Assembly (NCBI RefSeq): GCF_000715075.1 | Contig: NC_134095.1 | Span: 51,698,806 to 51,762,805, forward strand | Direction of reading: 5' to 3' | From: Nicotiana tabacum | Lineage: Eukaryota > Streptophyta > Magnoliopsida > Solanales > Solanaceae | DNA: 64,000 bases | Part shown: piece by piece, positions 47,306 through 58,114 of the stretch | Layout: every line of letters starts with the position of its first letter | Position numbering within the stretch: position 1 is the first letter of the stretch | Notes under the pieces: generated by a model | What the model saw: the letters and a program-made list of their open reading frames with translations, nothing else | Database searches by the model: none | What the model was told of the DNA's origin: nothing | Program-made: the position numbers and the translations under genes

Positions 47306-48026
47306 TGTTGGGATTTTAAGTATATGATATGCTTAAAATAGGGTGAATGAGAAATGGAGGGAAATAAAATTTTTAAGTGAAATTATAAGTTCCTCCCCTG
47401 GCAAAGGGACATTGTCCCATATTGGAAGAGGAAGAGGTTTTTTATGGGTATATAAACAATTGCTCTTCTTCTAGCTCTTGAAGAGTTGAGAAGAAGGCAA
47501 GCCTCACACCATCGTCGCTCGCTCGCTCGCTCGGCTCGGTTTCAGGTTCGGATTCGGATTCGGATTTGGATTTGGTCAAATGATTGATTGATTAATTTTT
47601 TGGACAAAATTTATTTGTTAGTAGTAAAATATTAACAGAAATGTTATTAAATATTTATTTTAATAACAGAATATTAATATTAAAATAAATATTAATATTA
47701 AATCCAATCCATTTTTTAGTTGTGTAGCTGAAAATTAAACTACCATCTTCAATTTTTCCTCTTTATTGTTGAGTAAATAGCGATTTATGTTATGACATTT
47801 ATGCTGTGGCTATTTTGCATAAACAGTCATTCTGAAGCGTTGCACTTCTTCAGATTTCAGCCCAACTTTTGCTATAAATACAAGACTATTCTGCTTAGAA
47901 TTTCCATACGATTTTCTGAGTTTCTCCTCTTTCTTCTGCATACTTTTAACATCAAACAAAGCAACAATAAGTGTGATTTGCTACTAAACTTTGTGTTCAC
48001 TGAAATACTGGGTTTGAAGTACTATT
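47306..48026 (+). mobile_element. truncated copia-type LTR
   Basis: It starts TGTTGGGATTTTAAG, contains CCCATATTGGAAGAGGAAG and a TATA-like GGGTATATAAAC (47447-47458), then a CGCT microsatellite (47517-47533) and GGATTCGGATTCGG repeats. This layout is that of a Solanaceae copia LTR. It breaks off at 48026 where the gypsy LTR of element B begins. The rest should lie beyond the window. Confidence 0.6.
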
Positions 48027-48709
48027 TGTAACGATCCGACTGGTCATTTTGAGCAATTTCGCCCGATTCGATAGTTTGAGGTCTCAAGCAGCTTCACATT
48101 ATGTATATCGACTTGTGTGCATGGTTGGATTCAGTTTCTGGATGAATCGGAGTTGGATTAGAAGAAGGAACCTATTTGACCGAAATTGAACTTTTGAGTA
48201 AACGGCCCCAGAATGGGTCGTGGGTGATCCCAACAGCTTTATATGGTGATTTTTTACTTAGGCGAGCGTCCGAATTTGGATTTGGAGGTCCGTAGGGTAA
48301 TTTGAGGTGTTTCGACGAAAGTTGAAAAAGTTGAAGTTTGGAAAATGGAGAAGTTTGACTCATAGCTGACTTTTGTGATATCGGGGTCGGAATGTGATTC
48401 CGAGAGTTGGAACATCTCCGTTATGTCATTTTGGACTTGTCTGCCAAATTTGGTGTCATTCCGGGTTGAATTGATAGCTTTTGGCACGAGTTGTAGAAGT
48501 TAGAAGGTTTGAAAGTTCCTAAATTCGATTCTTGGTATGATTCGATGTTTCAGCGTTGTTTGATGTGATTTGAGACCTTGAGCGAGTCCGTGATAGGTTA
48601 TATGACTTGTTTGTGTGTTTGGACGAGGTCCCGGGGGCCTCATGTGTGTTCCGGGTGGGTTGCGGGTCATTTTCCCTTATTTTTAAACTACTGTTTTCTG
48701 CTTCTGGTA

Positions 48710-48885
48710 TCCTCTTTCGCGATCGCGAACAACCTTTCGCGTTCGCGAAGCTTTGTTGCTGACCACCTGGAAATTCTTCTTCGCATTCGCGTGCGTGCTG
48801 TCGCGTTCGCGAAGCACATCTGGGCAGCCTTCATTTTTTTTCTTCGCGAATGTGATACGTCATACGCGTTCGCGATGCTTTAATA
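48710..48885 (+). repeat. element B LTR cluster of TTCGCG/GATCGCG words
   Basis: TCGCGATCGCGAAC, TTCGCGTTCGCGAAGC, TTCGCATTCGCG and CATACGCGTTCGCGATGC occur within about 175 bases. Each is a near-perfect palindrome rich in CpG. Confidence 0.75.
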
Positions 48886-49408
48886 TCTGGGCAGAATATA
48901 AGTTTTCCAAATCGAGGGTTAGGCCATTTTTAACATTTTTGGAGTTCTAGAGTTCGGTTTTGGGAGATTCTTTGTAGGTTTTTCAAGAAAAGCGATTGGG
49001 TAAGTGTTCTTCACCTAGAATTGATTATATTCCATGAATTTGTCTTTATTTTTATCATTTAATTTGTAATTTGGGATGAGTAAAATGTTGATTTTTGAAG
49101 AAAATTCCTAAAATGAAAAAACGTGATTTGAGGGGTCAAATGGTATCGGAATTTAATAAATTTTATATGGTTGAACTCATATTGGAATGTGTATTCGGAT
49201 TTTGTAATATTTGTCGGGTTCCGAGGTTCGAGCCCGGGGGTCAACTTTTGGACCAATGTTTTTGGATTTTGTTAAAGATTGAGACTATATGATCCGGAAT
49301 AGTTTCTTGTTTTTTATTTGTGCTTTAAAATTAATTTGGTTAGATTTGAGCCGTCCAGAGGTCTTTTCACCTGAGAAATGCATTTTAGAGTATCGGTTTG
49401 TCGTCTTT

Positions 49409-49441
49409 GAGGTGAGTATCTTGCTTAACCTTGTGTGGGGG
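49409..49441 (+). promoter_or_regulatory. conserved donor-like LTR block (B)
   Basis: GAGGTGAGTATCTTGCTTAA then CCTTGTGTGGGGG. Same order as in G1 (8170-8202). Confidence 0.5.
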
Positions 49442-50611
49442 ACTTCCCCTTAGGATTGAGTCTTCTTTGCTAATTGTAGTCCGTGCATGTGAAGTGTGTG
49501 CTCGGACTTATTTGTGGGAAATATGATCTAGGGTTCTTAGGTCCTTATGTTCAACATGTGGAGAGTATTCCGTTATGATTGGGTGTAATAATTGCTTAAA
49601 TTGTCTCTATATGCTCCATATGATGTTGCTAGCTTTCCTCTAATTCTTACGTGTTGCATTGACCCTGAATTGCCTTAATTGAAGTGATTGCCTTCCTTAT
49701 TATTTTGATACTGCATGATTGTGAGTTCCTCTATGACTTCATGCAAATAGGTTACATGTACAATTGTTGTGGTTACCGGTATAGTTATCACATGTTTATT
49801 ATGTCTTGTTGTTTAGTTGAGGTTTCATTGTGAAGTTAATTATTGGTACAAGTTTGGTTATAGTTGATTCCCTTGCTGGGACATATTTAATCCTTACTGT
49901 TAGTGTCACGACCCGAATTTCCCACCCTCGGGAGTCGTGATGGCGCCTACTCGATGAAGCTAGGCAAGCCACAAAATACAAAATTTTTAACTCTTTAATT
50001 TTAATCCTTTTTAACAACTTGAATTAACAAGAAATCAACAATTTAAAGATTAACGATAACAGAATAAGTGGAAGACTTAAATAGCTAAAAGTGATCAAAA
50101 TCAGTACTACAATATCAAAATACTCCTTTACCCGGAATCTGGTGTCACAATATTCACGGACTGTCTATGAATGCTACATACAAATGTCTGAAAAAGGAAA
50201 TACAGTCTGTCTCAGATACAAGTGATAACAAAACATAATAATAGATAGAAGAGAACGTCGGGCCTGCGGATGCCTGCAGGACTATCTCTTGGTCTCTGGG
50301 TGGACTGAAGGCTGGATCCCCAAGTGCTACTATCCCAGTGTTGCTCCGGTATCTGCACATAGTGTAGAGTGTAGCATCAGCACAACTGACTCCATGTGCT
50401 GGTAAGTGCCTGGCATAACCCCGGTGATGTAGTGACGAGGCTAGGACCAGACTCCAGATAAACCTGTGCAATTATATAATATACGGTGGGAAAATAAACA
50501 GGAATAAGCAGTTTAAGTGGGAGGGGGTACATGATTCGGGGAACACATCAAATCCAGCAGAAATAAAGAGAAATATGAGAGAAACAATTCAAAATCTACA
50601 ATAAAGCAATA

Positions 50612-50862
50612 ATAACACTATTGCGGCGTGCAACCCGATCCATTCATAACATTGTTGCGGCTTGCAACCCGATCCAATATAACATTGTTGTGGCGTGTAA
50701 CCCGATCCAATATATATTATTATTGCGGCGTGCAACCCGATCCAATATATATTACATTGTTGCGGCGTGCAACCCGATCCAATATATATAACATTGATGC
50801 GGCGTGAAACCCGATCCAATATATATGACATTGTTGCGGCATGCAACCCGTTACAATATATT
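50612..50862 (-). repeat. tandem repeat in C 3' LTR, 7 units of about 34-38 bp
   Basis: On the sense strand each unit contains GTTGCACGCCGCAAC, an inverted repeat GTTGC...GCAAC, followed by an AT-rich spacer. Confidence 0.92.
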
Positions 50863-51240
50863 CTTATACCTTAAACTCAACCATACCACGAGTCCCGATA
50901 AGGGATCAACAATAAACTACACTATCCCGGCAAGGGAATTCAATAGTAAAAGTATATACATCCTGACAAGGAAGAATCAGTTATAACCAATCTTAACTTA
51001 ACTCCAACTCATCTCAATTAACATTAATACTCAATCACAAGTGAATTCCACGAAAATAAACTAAATCCTTGCTCAATATCAAGAATCACCAATTAAAGCA
51101 TCCGTAGTATCATTTAAGAACACAACAAATATCAATTTAAGACTCACGGTCATGCTCGACACCAACCTATAGATACTCGTCACCATGCCTATATATCGTA
51201 CTCTACAAGAAACAAATAGCAAATAGGACACAACTCATAA

Positions 51241-51276
51241 TCCCTCAAGCTAAGGTTAGACCGAACACTTACCTCG
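51241..51276 (-). promoter_or_regulatory. conserved donor-like LTR block (C, 3' LTR)
   Basis: Sense strand: TTCGAGGTAAGTGTTCGG then TCTAACCTTAGCTTGAGGGA. Counterpart in the 5' LTR at 59521-59556. Confidence 0.5.
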
Positions 51277-51814
51277 AACTTCCACGGCCAACTCAATTCT
51301 CAAACACCGCCTTTATTTTCGAATTCGGATCCAAATCAATTGTATCTATACATAATCGACTTCATATCATCAATAAACGCTAAACAATCCAATTCCATTG
51401 CTTAATTATAGCTTTCTAATCATTCTTCCCAAAAAGTCAAAAATTGACCTCGGGCCCGCTTGGTCAAAACACGAAGTTTGGACCAAAACCCGATCACCCA
51501 TTCACCCACGAGCCCGAATATATAATTTGTTTTGAAATCCGACCCCAAAACGAGGTCAAATTTCCAAATAATCAAAAAGCCCTAACTCTACCCAAATCCC
51601 CAATTTCTACCATAAAAACCCTAGATTTTTTAATGAAGATTGATGAAATGCAGTGGGAAATCGTAAGAAAAAGGTTTAGAATCATATACCAATGCTTTGG
51701 GGAAGAACTTGTTCCTTGAAAATCACCTCAATGCTCTCTAGTTTTGAAAATATGAAAATATGGGCTAAATCCCGACTTAGCTACTGTTTTAATTGCTGGG
51801 CAACAATGTTCATC

Positions 51815-52140
51815 ACGTTCGAGAGAACACTGTCGCGATCGCGAAGAGCTGCCAGTAAATGGACTTACGCGATCGCGATTTCCTCTACGCGTTCGCGAAG
51901 GGTAAGCCTCCCTAACCTTCGCGTTCGCGGACAACATTAAGCGTTCACGTAGAAGGAAAGACAAGTCCCCAGCCCACCTCCAGTTTACACTACGCGTTCG
52001 CGTCACACAGGTCGCGTTCTCGATGAGCAACCCCCCTAATGCTCCGCGTTCGCAACTATGGATTCGCGTTCGCGAAGAACAAATCCACCCCTGTCCCAAC
52101 TTCCCTTTCGCGATCGTGAGTGTTACTACTCGATCGCGAT
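51815..52140 (-). repeat. element C LTR cluster of CGCGATCGCG/CGCGTTCGCG words
   Basis: Near-palindromic CpG words such as CTGTCGCGATCGCGAAGAG, ACGCGATCGCGATT and CTACGCGTTCGCG recur about ten times. The 5' LTR counterpart is at 60085-60420 and is more eroded. Confidence 0.75.
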
Positions 52141-52856
52141 GCACAAAATATCTGTACACCTGCAGTAGCAATTCTGCAACTTTTCCTAAGTCCAAAACCT
52201 TCTGAAACACACCCGAGCCCTCGGGGCTCCTAACCAAACATACGTACTAACTCAATGACATCATACAAACTTATCTATGTTACCAAATCGCCAAAATAAC
52301 CTCATTAACAACTAATTAAACCTCAAAATCCATGGAATTGTTTTCAAAACTTCTTAAAGCATAAACTTTGCATTTACAGTCCGAATCACGTCAAACGAAT
52401 TCCGTTTCTTACCAAACTTTACAGAGTTATCTTAAATCACATATAAGACCTGTACCGGGCACCGGAACCAAAATACAGGCCCGATACCAACATGTTCTAA
52501 TCAAATTTCATTCCAAATTCCTTTAAACAATTTCAGAAAATAATTTTCTTTAAAAATTCATTTCTCGAGCTTGGGACCTCGGAATTCGATTCCGGGCATA
52601 CGCCCATGTCCCATATTTTCCTACAGACCCTCCGGGACCGTCAAATCACGGGTCCCCGTTTACCCAAAAACCGAAGTTAAATTTATTCATTTTACAGTCA
52701 AAATTTATCTTTTTTTTCATAGATTTTCACATATAAGCTTTTTGACTTCGTGCCCAGACTACGCACATAAATCGAGGTGATGCTAAATGAGGTTTTCAAG
52801 GCCTCAGAACACAGAATTCAATTTAAAAGCAAATGATGACCTTTTGGGTCGTCACA

Positions 52857-52870
52857 TTCTCCACCTCTAA
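52857..52870 (-). other. element C polypurine tract
   Basis: On the sense strand TAGAGGTGGAGAA directly precedes the 3' LTR. Confidence 0.75.
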
Positions 52871-54250
52871 AACAACCGTTCCTCCTCGAATGGACATAAG
52901 AAGGAAGTACCTGAGTCGGGGAAAAGATGGGGATAACGGCTCTACATAGCTGACTCGGACTCCTAGGTCGATGCCTCAGGAGGCTGACCTCTCCACTGAA
53001 CACGAACAAAAGGAAAACTCTTTGATCTCAACTGACGAACCTGCCGGTCTAGGATAGCTATCGGCTCCTCCTCATAAGACAAGTCCTTGTACAACTCGAC
53101 AGTGCTGAAATATAACACGTGGGATGGATTGCCGTGATACTTCCGAAGCATGGACACATGAAACACTGGATGTACGGCTGATAAGCTCGGAGGCAATGCA
53201 AGTCTATAAACCACCTCTCCCACTCGAACAATAATCTCAAACGGACCAATGAACCTAGGGATAAGCTTTCCCTTCTTCCCAAATCTCATCACGCCCTTCA
53301 TAGGCGACTCTCGGAGCAATACCCGCTCACCGACCATGAAAGCCAAATCTCGAACCTTGCGGTCGACATAACTCTTTTGCCTGGACTGAGCTGTACGAAG
53401 CCTATCCTGAATAATCCTGACCTTGTCTAGGGCCTCCTGAACCAGATCCGTACCCAACAACTGAGCCACTCCCGGCTCAAACCATCCAACCAGAGACCGA
53501 CACCACCTACTATATAAAGCCTCATAAATAGCCATCTGGATACTCGACTGGTAGCTGTTGTTGTAGGCAAACTCTGTTAAAGGCAAAAACTGATCCCATG
53601 AGCCTCTAAAGTCAATGACACAATCTCGGAGCATATCCTCCAAAATCTGAATAGTTCGTTTGGACTGCCCGTCTGTCTGAGGATGAAATGTTGTGCTCAA
53701 CTAAACCCGTGTGCCCAACTCTTGCTGAACTACTCTCCAGAAACGTAAGGTAAAATGCATACCTCGGTCTGAAATGATAGACACAGGCACACCATGAAGA
53801 CGAATAATCTCCCAGATATAGATCTCAGCTAACCTATCAGATAAATAGGAGACTGCTACAGGGATGAAATGCGCTGACTTGGTCAGCCTATCAACAATGA
53901 CCCATACTACGTCGACCTTCCTCTGAGTCTGCGGGAGTCCAACAACAAAATCCATAGTGACCCGCTCCCACTTCTACTAGGGAAGCTCCATCCTCTGAAA
54001 TAAACCACCAGTCCTCTGATGCTCGTAATTAACCTGCTGACAATTCAAACACTGATCCACATATGCAATGATATCCTTCTTCATTCTCCGCCACCAATAT
54101 TACTGCCGCAAATCTTGATACATCTTCGCGGTGCCCAGATGAATAGAGTACCGGGAGCTATGGGCCTCCTCTAAAATCAACTCTCGGAGCCCATCCACAG
54201 TAGTCACGCAAACTCAACCCTGCAATCTCAAAACTCCATTATCATCTAAG
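52871..54250 (-). pseudogene. element C integrase with chromodomain-like tail
   Basis: The frame 53955-53701 has VIVDRLTKSAHFIPV and IISDRGMHFTLRFW, the first two acidic blocks. After one TAG (53703-53701) the same frame runs from 53700 to 52963. There QTDGQSKRTIQ has Lys at the position of the third catalytic acid. FAYNNSYQSSIQMAIYEALY, then GKLIPRFIGPFEIIVRVGEV and VRVQWRGQPPEAST lead into the chromodomain-like end, cut by a TGA at 52963-52965. The zinc-binding N-terminus lies at about 54000-54200 in broken form. Apart from the stops this is the best preserved integrase in the window. Confidence 0.87.
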
Positions 54251-54255
54251 GTAAC

Positions 54256-55910
54256 CTACTTGGAACCTCCGCGCTGCACCGTGTCTCTAAGAACACACAA
54301 ATGTGGATCATCATATTGCCGATCACAGATACGCTCCAATAAAGAAGAACGAACGACCGTGCAAGCTAACACATGGCTGGGCTCAGAAACATCCAACCTC
54401 ACGAACTGATTAGCCAAAGCCTGAACATACAAAGCAAGCGGTCTCTCATCGACCGGAATATAAGCAAGACTGCCCATACTAGTTGACTTTCTACTCAAAG
54501 CATCGTCCACCATATTGGCCTTTCCCGGATGATATAAGATAGTGATATCATAATCTTTCAACAACTCCAACCACCTCCTCTGCCTTAAATTCAACTCCTT
54601 TTGCTTCAACAAATGGTGAAGACTCTTGTAATCCGTGAACACCTTACATGCCACGCTATATAGATAATGCCTCTAATTCTTCAATGCGTGAACAATGACT
54701 GCCAACTCCAAATCATGAACTAGATAGTTTTTCTCATGAATCTTCAACTACCACAAAGCATAGGCAATGACCTTGCCATCCTGCATCAACACTGCACCAA
54801 GCCCAATACGAGATGCATCACAATAAACTGTATAAGGCCCTGAACCTATGGGAAAAACCAACACTGGTGCCGTAGTCAGAGCTGTCTTGAGCTTCTGAAA
54901 GCTCGCCTCCCACTCGTCCGACCATCTGAACTAGGCACCCTTCTGGGTCAACCTGGTCATCGGGGCTGCGATAGATGAGAGCCCCTCCACAAACCGATGA
55001 TAGTAGCCTGCCAATCCCAAGAAACTCCGAATCTCTGTAGTTGATGCTGGTCTAAGCTAGTTCTTGACTACCTCAGTTTTCTTCAGATCAACCTGAATAC
55101 CCTCTACTGATACAACATGACCCAGGAATGCAACTGAACTCAACTAGAACTCACACTTCGAGAACTTAACATATAACTGACTATCCCTCAGAGTCTGAAG
55201 AACCACCTTGAGATGCTGCTCGTGCTCCTCCTAGCTGCGGGAATATATAAAAATATCATCAATGAAGACTATCACGAATGAGTCCAAATAAGGCCTGAAC
55301 ACTCGGTTCATCAAATCCATAAAATCTGCTGGGGCATTTGTCAACCCGAATGATATCACCAAGAACTCATAATGCCCGTACCGAGTGCGGAAAGCTTGTC
55401 TTAAGGACATCTGGTTCCCTAATCCTCAACTGATGGTAGCCAGATCTCAAGTCAATCTTCGAAATTACCTTGGCACCCTGAAGCTGATCAAACAAATCAT
55501 CAATTCTCAGCAATGGATACTTATTCTTGATTGTAACCTTGTTCAATTGTCGGTAATCAATACACATTCTCATCGACCTATCCTTCTCCTTAACAAACAA
55601 CACTGGTGCACCCCAAGGTTAAACACTAGGTCTAATGAAACCCTTCTTAAGCAAGTCTTGCAACTGCTCCTTCAACTCTTTCAGCTCTAGCGGGTCCATA
55701 CGATACGGCGGGATAGAAATAGGCTGAGTGCCCGGAGCCAGATCAATGCAAAAATCAATATCCCTATCGGGCGGCATACCCTGTAAGTCTAAAGGGAATA
55801 CCTCAGGAAACTCACGAACAACGGGCATAGAATCAGTAGAAGGAACCTCAGCGCTAGAATCACGAACATATGCCAAATAGGCCAAACACCTTTTCTCGAC
55901 CATACGCCGA
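54256..55910 (-). pseudogene. element C reverse transcriptase and RNase H
   Basis: On the - strand, [20 protein letters not shown] precedes the reverse transcriptase. The frame 55603-55367 has [20 protein letters not shown] and [11 protein letters not shown]. The palm motif FIDDIFIY lies at 55266-55243, with both Asp residues present. RNase H follows with several stops. Its last part (54654-54256) reads [20 protein letters not shown] and [13 protein letters not shown]. This copies element RNA to DNA. The frame is broken in several places although the active site survives. Confidence 0.85.
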
Positions 55911-55914
55911 GCCT

Positions 55915-56538
55915 TCACATAAGAGATAACGCTACGGGTAGAATGACCAGGAATCTCTCTCCAATCTTAATGAGGCAAACCGTTAAAGCTAAGGTCACAG
56001 TCTTAGCATGACAGTCCAAGATAGGGTGATAAGGTGATAACCAGTCCATCCCTAATATAACATCGAAATCGACCATGTCCAGAAGCAACAAATCTACTCG
56101 CATCTCAAGACCCCCAATCACAACTATACAAGAGTGATGAACTCGATCTACCACAATAGAATCACCTACCGGTGTAGACACATAAATAGGAGCACTCAAA
56201 GAATCACTAGGCATGACCAAATACGGTGCAAAATAAGATGACACATACGAGTATGTAGACCCTGGATCAAATAACACTAAAGCATCTCTATCACAAACCA
56301 GAATAGTACCTGTGATAACTACAACTAAAGCCTCAGCCTCAGGCCTTGCTGGAAGAGAATAACATCGGGGCTGGGCCCTACCACCCTGGACTACATCTCT
56401 TGGACGGCCTGCAGCTGGCTGGCCTCCACCTCTAGCGGTCTGATCTCTACCTCTAAATCCTCTACCTCTACCTCTAGCACCTCTACCCCAATCTCTAGCT
56501 GGTTGGGCGATCTGTGGAACGCCTGGTGCCTGAACCAT
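55915..56538 (-). pseudogene. element C gag C-terminus and protease
   Basis: Open for 207 codons. An Arg/Gly-rich segment (RGARGRGRGFRGRDQTARGG) precedes the aspartic protease with LFDPGSTYSYVSSYFA (around 56280-56235), catalytic Asp present, and DFDVILGMDWLSPYHPILDC. Joined to neighbours only through stops, so not expressed as a polyprotein. Confidence 0.8.
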
Positions 56539-56539
56539 A

Positions 56540-57917
56540 GCACGAGAACCCTGCTGCTATGACTGAGTACCTACCAACCTTGGTCAAGCCCTCTAGATAT
56601 GACCATACTCACAACACTCATAGCATCCTCCTGAGTGATGTGGCTAAGGAAACTGAGACTAACCATGGCGACCTGAATGACCATACCAAAAACTCTAGAG
56701 TGGCGGTGCACTGATAGGAGCTGGTGGTGCACTGTATGGCTGCTGATCAGAATACTGCATGTAAGAACCACTGCTACCTAAAGCACCGTGAGAAACCTGA
56801 AGTGCTGACTAAAAGGGCCTAAGAGAATGGCCTCTACCATACGAATCCCTGCCTCCAGACGAGGCACCACTGAATCTGCCTGAATGACGGGGCCACTTTT
56901 CCGACCCATGACCACTTCCCTACGACAGAACTATCTCCACTCTCCTAACCACATTGGCCGCCTCCTGGAAGGTAATCTTACTCCCAGCCTCCCTAGCCAT
57001 CTGAAGACGAATCGGCTAAATAAGACCGTCAATAAACCTCCTCACCCTCTATCTCCCTCGGTAGGAAGTATGAGAAGAGCAAGGTGAGCGAAGTCGATGA
57101 ATCTGGTCTCATACTGGGTAACAGTCATGGAACCCTGCTGGAGATGCTCAAACTACCTCCGATAGGCCTCTCTCTGAGTGATGGGGAGAAACTTCTCTAG
57201 AAATAGCTGAGTAAACTGCTCCCAAATCAAGGCTGGTGATCCGACTGGTGTAGCCAAGCAATAATCTCTCCACCAAGTCTTGGCAGATCCAGAAAAGCGA
57301 AATGTAGAAAAATCAACCCCATTGATCTCAACTATCCCCACGTTCCTGAGAACCTCAAAACAGTTGTCTAGATAATCCTAGGGATCCTCAGTAGATGCAC
57401 TGCTAAAAGTAGTAGTAAAGAGCTTGGTGAACCTATCAAGCCTCCACAAAGCATCAACAGACATAGCTGATCCATCACCGGTCTGAGCTACCACACCCGG
57501 CTGAACTGCTCCAACTGGCTGAACTGCTAGAGTCTGAATCTGGGGAGCTACCTGCTCTGGAGTGCGAGTAGCATGTGTCTGGGCTCCTCCTCTAGCCTAA
57601 AAGATGGCTGGTGCTACAGGAAGCTAGCCTGCCTGGGTGACACTCTCCATGAGGCCCACTAGTCGGACTAGAGCATCCTGAACAACTGGGGTAGCAATAA
57701 ACCCCTCTGGGAACTGATCTAGGCCCATCGGAACTACTGAGGCCGGAACCTCATCATCAAAATCAGTGTGAGGCTCCGCCACTAGTGCTTCTGCTCGCGG
57801 TTGAACTCTGCCCCTACCTCGTCCTCTGACATGGCCTCGGCCTCTGCCCCTCATAGGAGCTACTGCTGGGGGCTCGGGATGTGGATCGGTGGATAAGGAA
57901 ACATGTGTTCTCGCCAT
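56540..57917 (-). pseudogene. element C gag
   Basis: The ATG at 57917 (- strand) abuts a splice-acceptor-like CTTTCGCAG. The N-terminus is Arg/Gly-rich (APMRGRGRGHVRGRGRGRV). The capsid core at 57341-57153 has FRFSGSAKTWWRDYC and LFLEKFLPITQREAYRR, the retrotransposon gag signature. A zinc knuckle near 56600-56640 (CYECCEYGHI) is interrupted by stops. Start chosen because the same Met-rich junction occurs in G1. Confidence 0.82.
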
Positions 57918-57935
57918 CTGCGAAAGAACAGAGTA
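57915..57935 (-). promoter_or_regulatory. splice-acceptor-like tract abutting the C gag ATG
   Basis: Sense strand TCTACTCTGTTCTTTCGCAG ends at 57918 and the ATG begins at 57917. Same arrangement as at 30840 in G1. Splicing is inferred. Confidence 0.5.
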
Positions 57936-58097
57936 GAAATTCAATTAGCATTGAGAAACAAAACCGCACGACAAGAATGAACAAATGTGAAGTTTTTCCT
58001 AACTCTATATCCTTTGGGGGATAAATACATACGTCTCCGTACCTATCCCTCAGACTCTACTAAGCTTGTTTGTGAATTGTGAGACCTGTGTAACCTA

Positions 58098-58111
58098 GAG
58101 CTCTGATACCA
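58098..58111 (-). other. element C primer-binding site, initiator tRNA-Met
   Basis: Sense strand TGGTATCAGAGCTC, three bases from the 5' LTR. Exact complement to the tRNA 3' end over its first 12 bases. Confidence 0.88.
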
Positions 58112-58114
58112 ACT

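Larger units (their letters stand above)
48027..49903 (+). repeat. element B 5' LTR, first part
   Basis: Contains the CpG word cluster (48710-48885), a donor-like GGGTAAGTG (48998-49006) and the conserved block at 49409-49441. It ends at the GTTAG duplication of element C. Confidence 0.82.
49904..52856 (-). repeat. element C 3' LTR (2953 bp)
   Basis: On the + strand it runs from TGTCACGACCC to TTTTGGGTCGTCACA. It contains 7 tandem units (50612-50862), the donor-like block (51241-51276) and a CpG word cluster (51815-52140). Confidence 0.93.

Noticed and set aside
50589..50846. Repetitive - strand frames with IYIGSGCTPQQC-like units, also at 58923-59180 and 61212-61490
   Set aside because: Translation of the LTR tandem repeat of elements C and B, not a protein.
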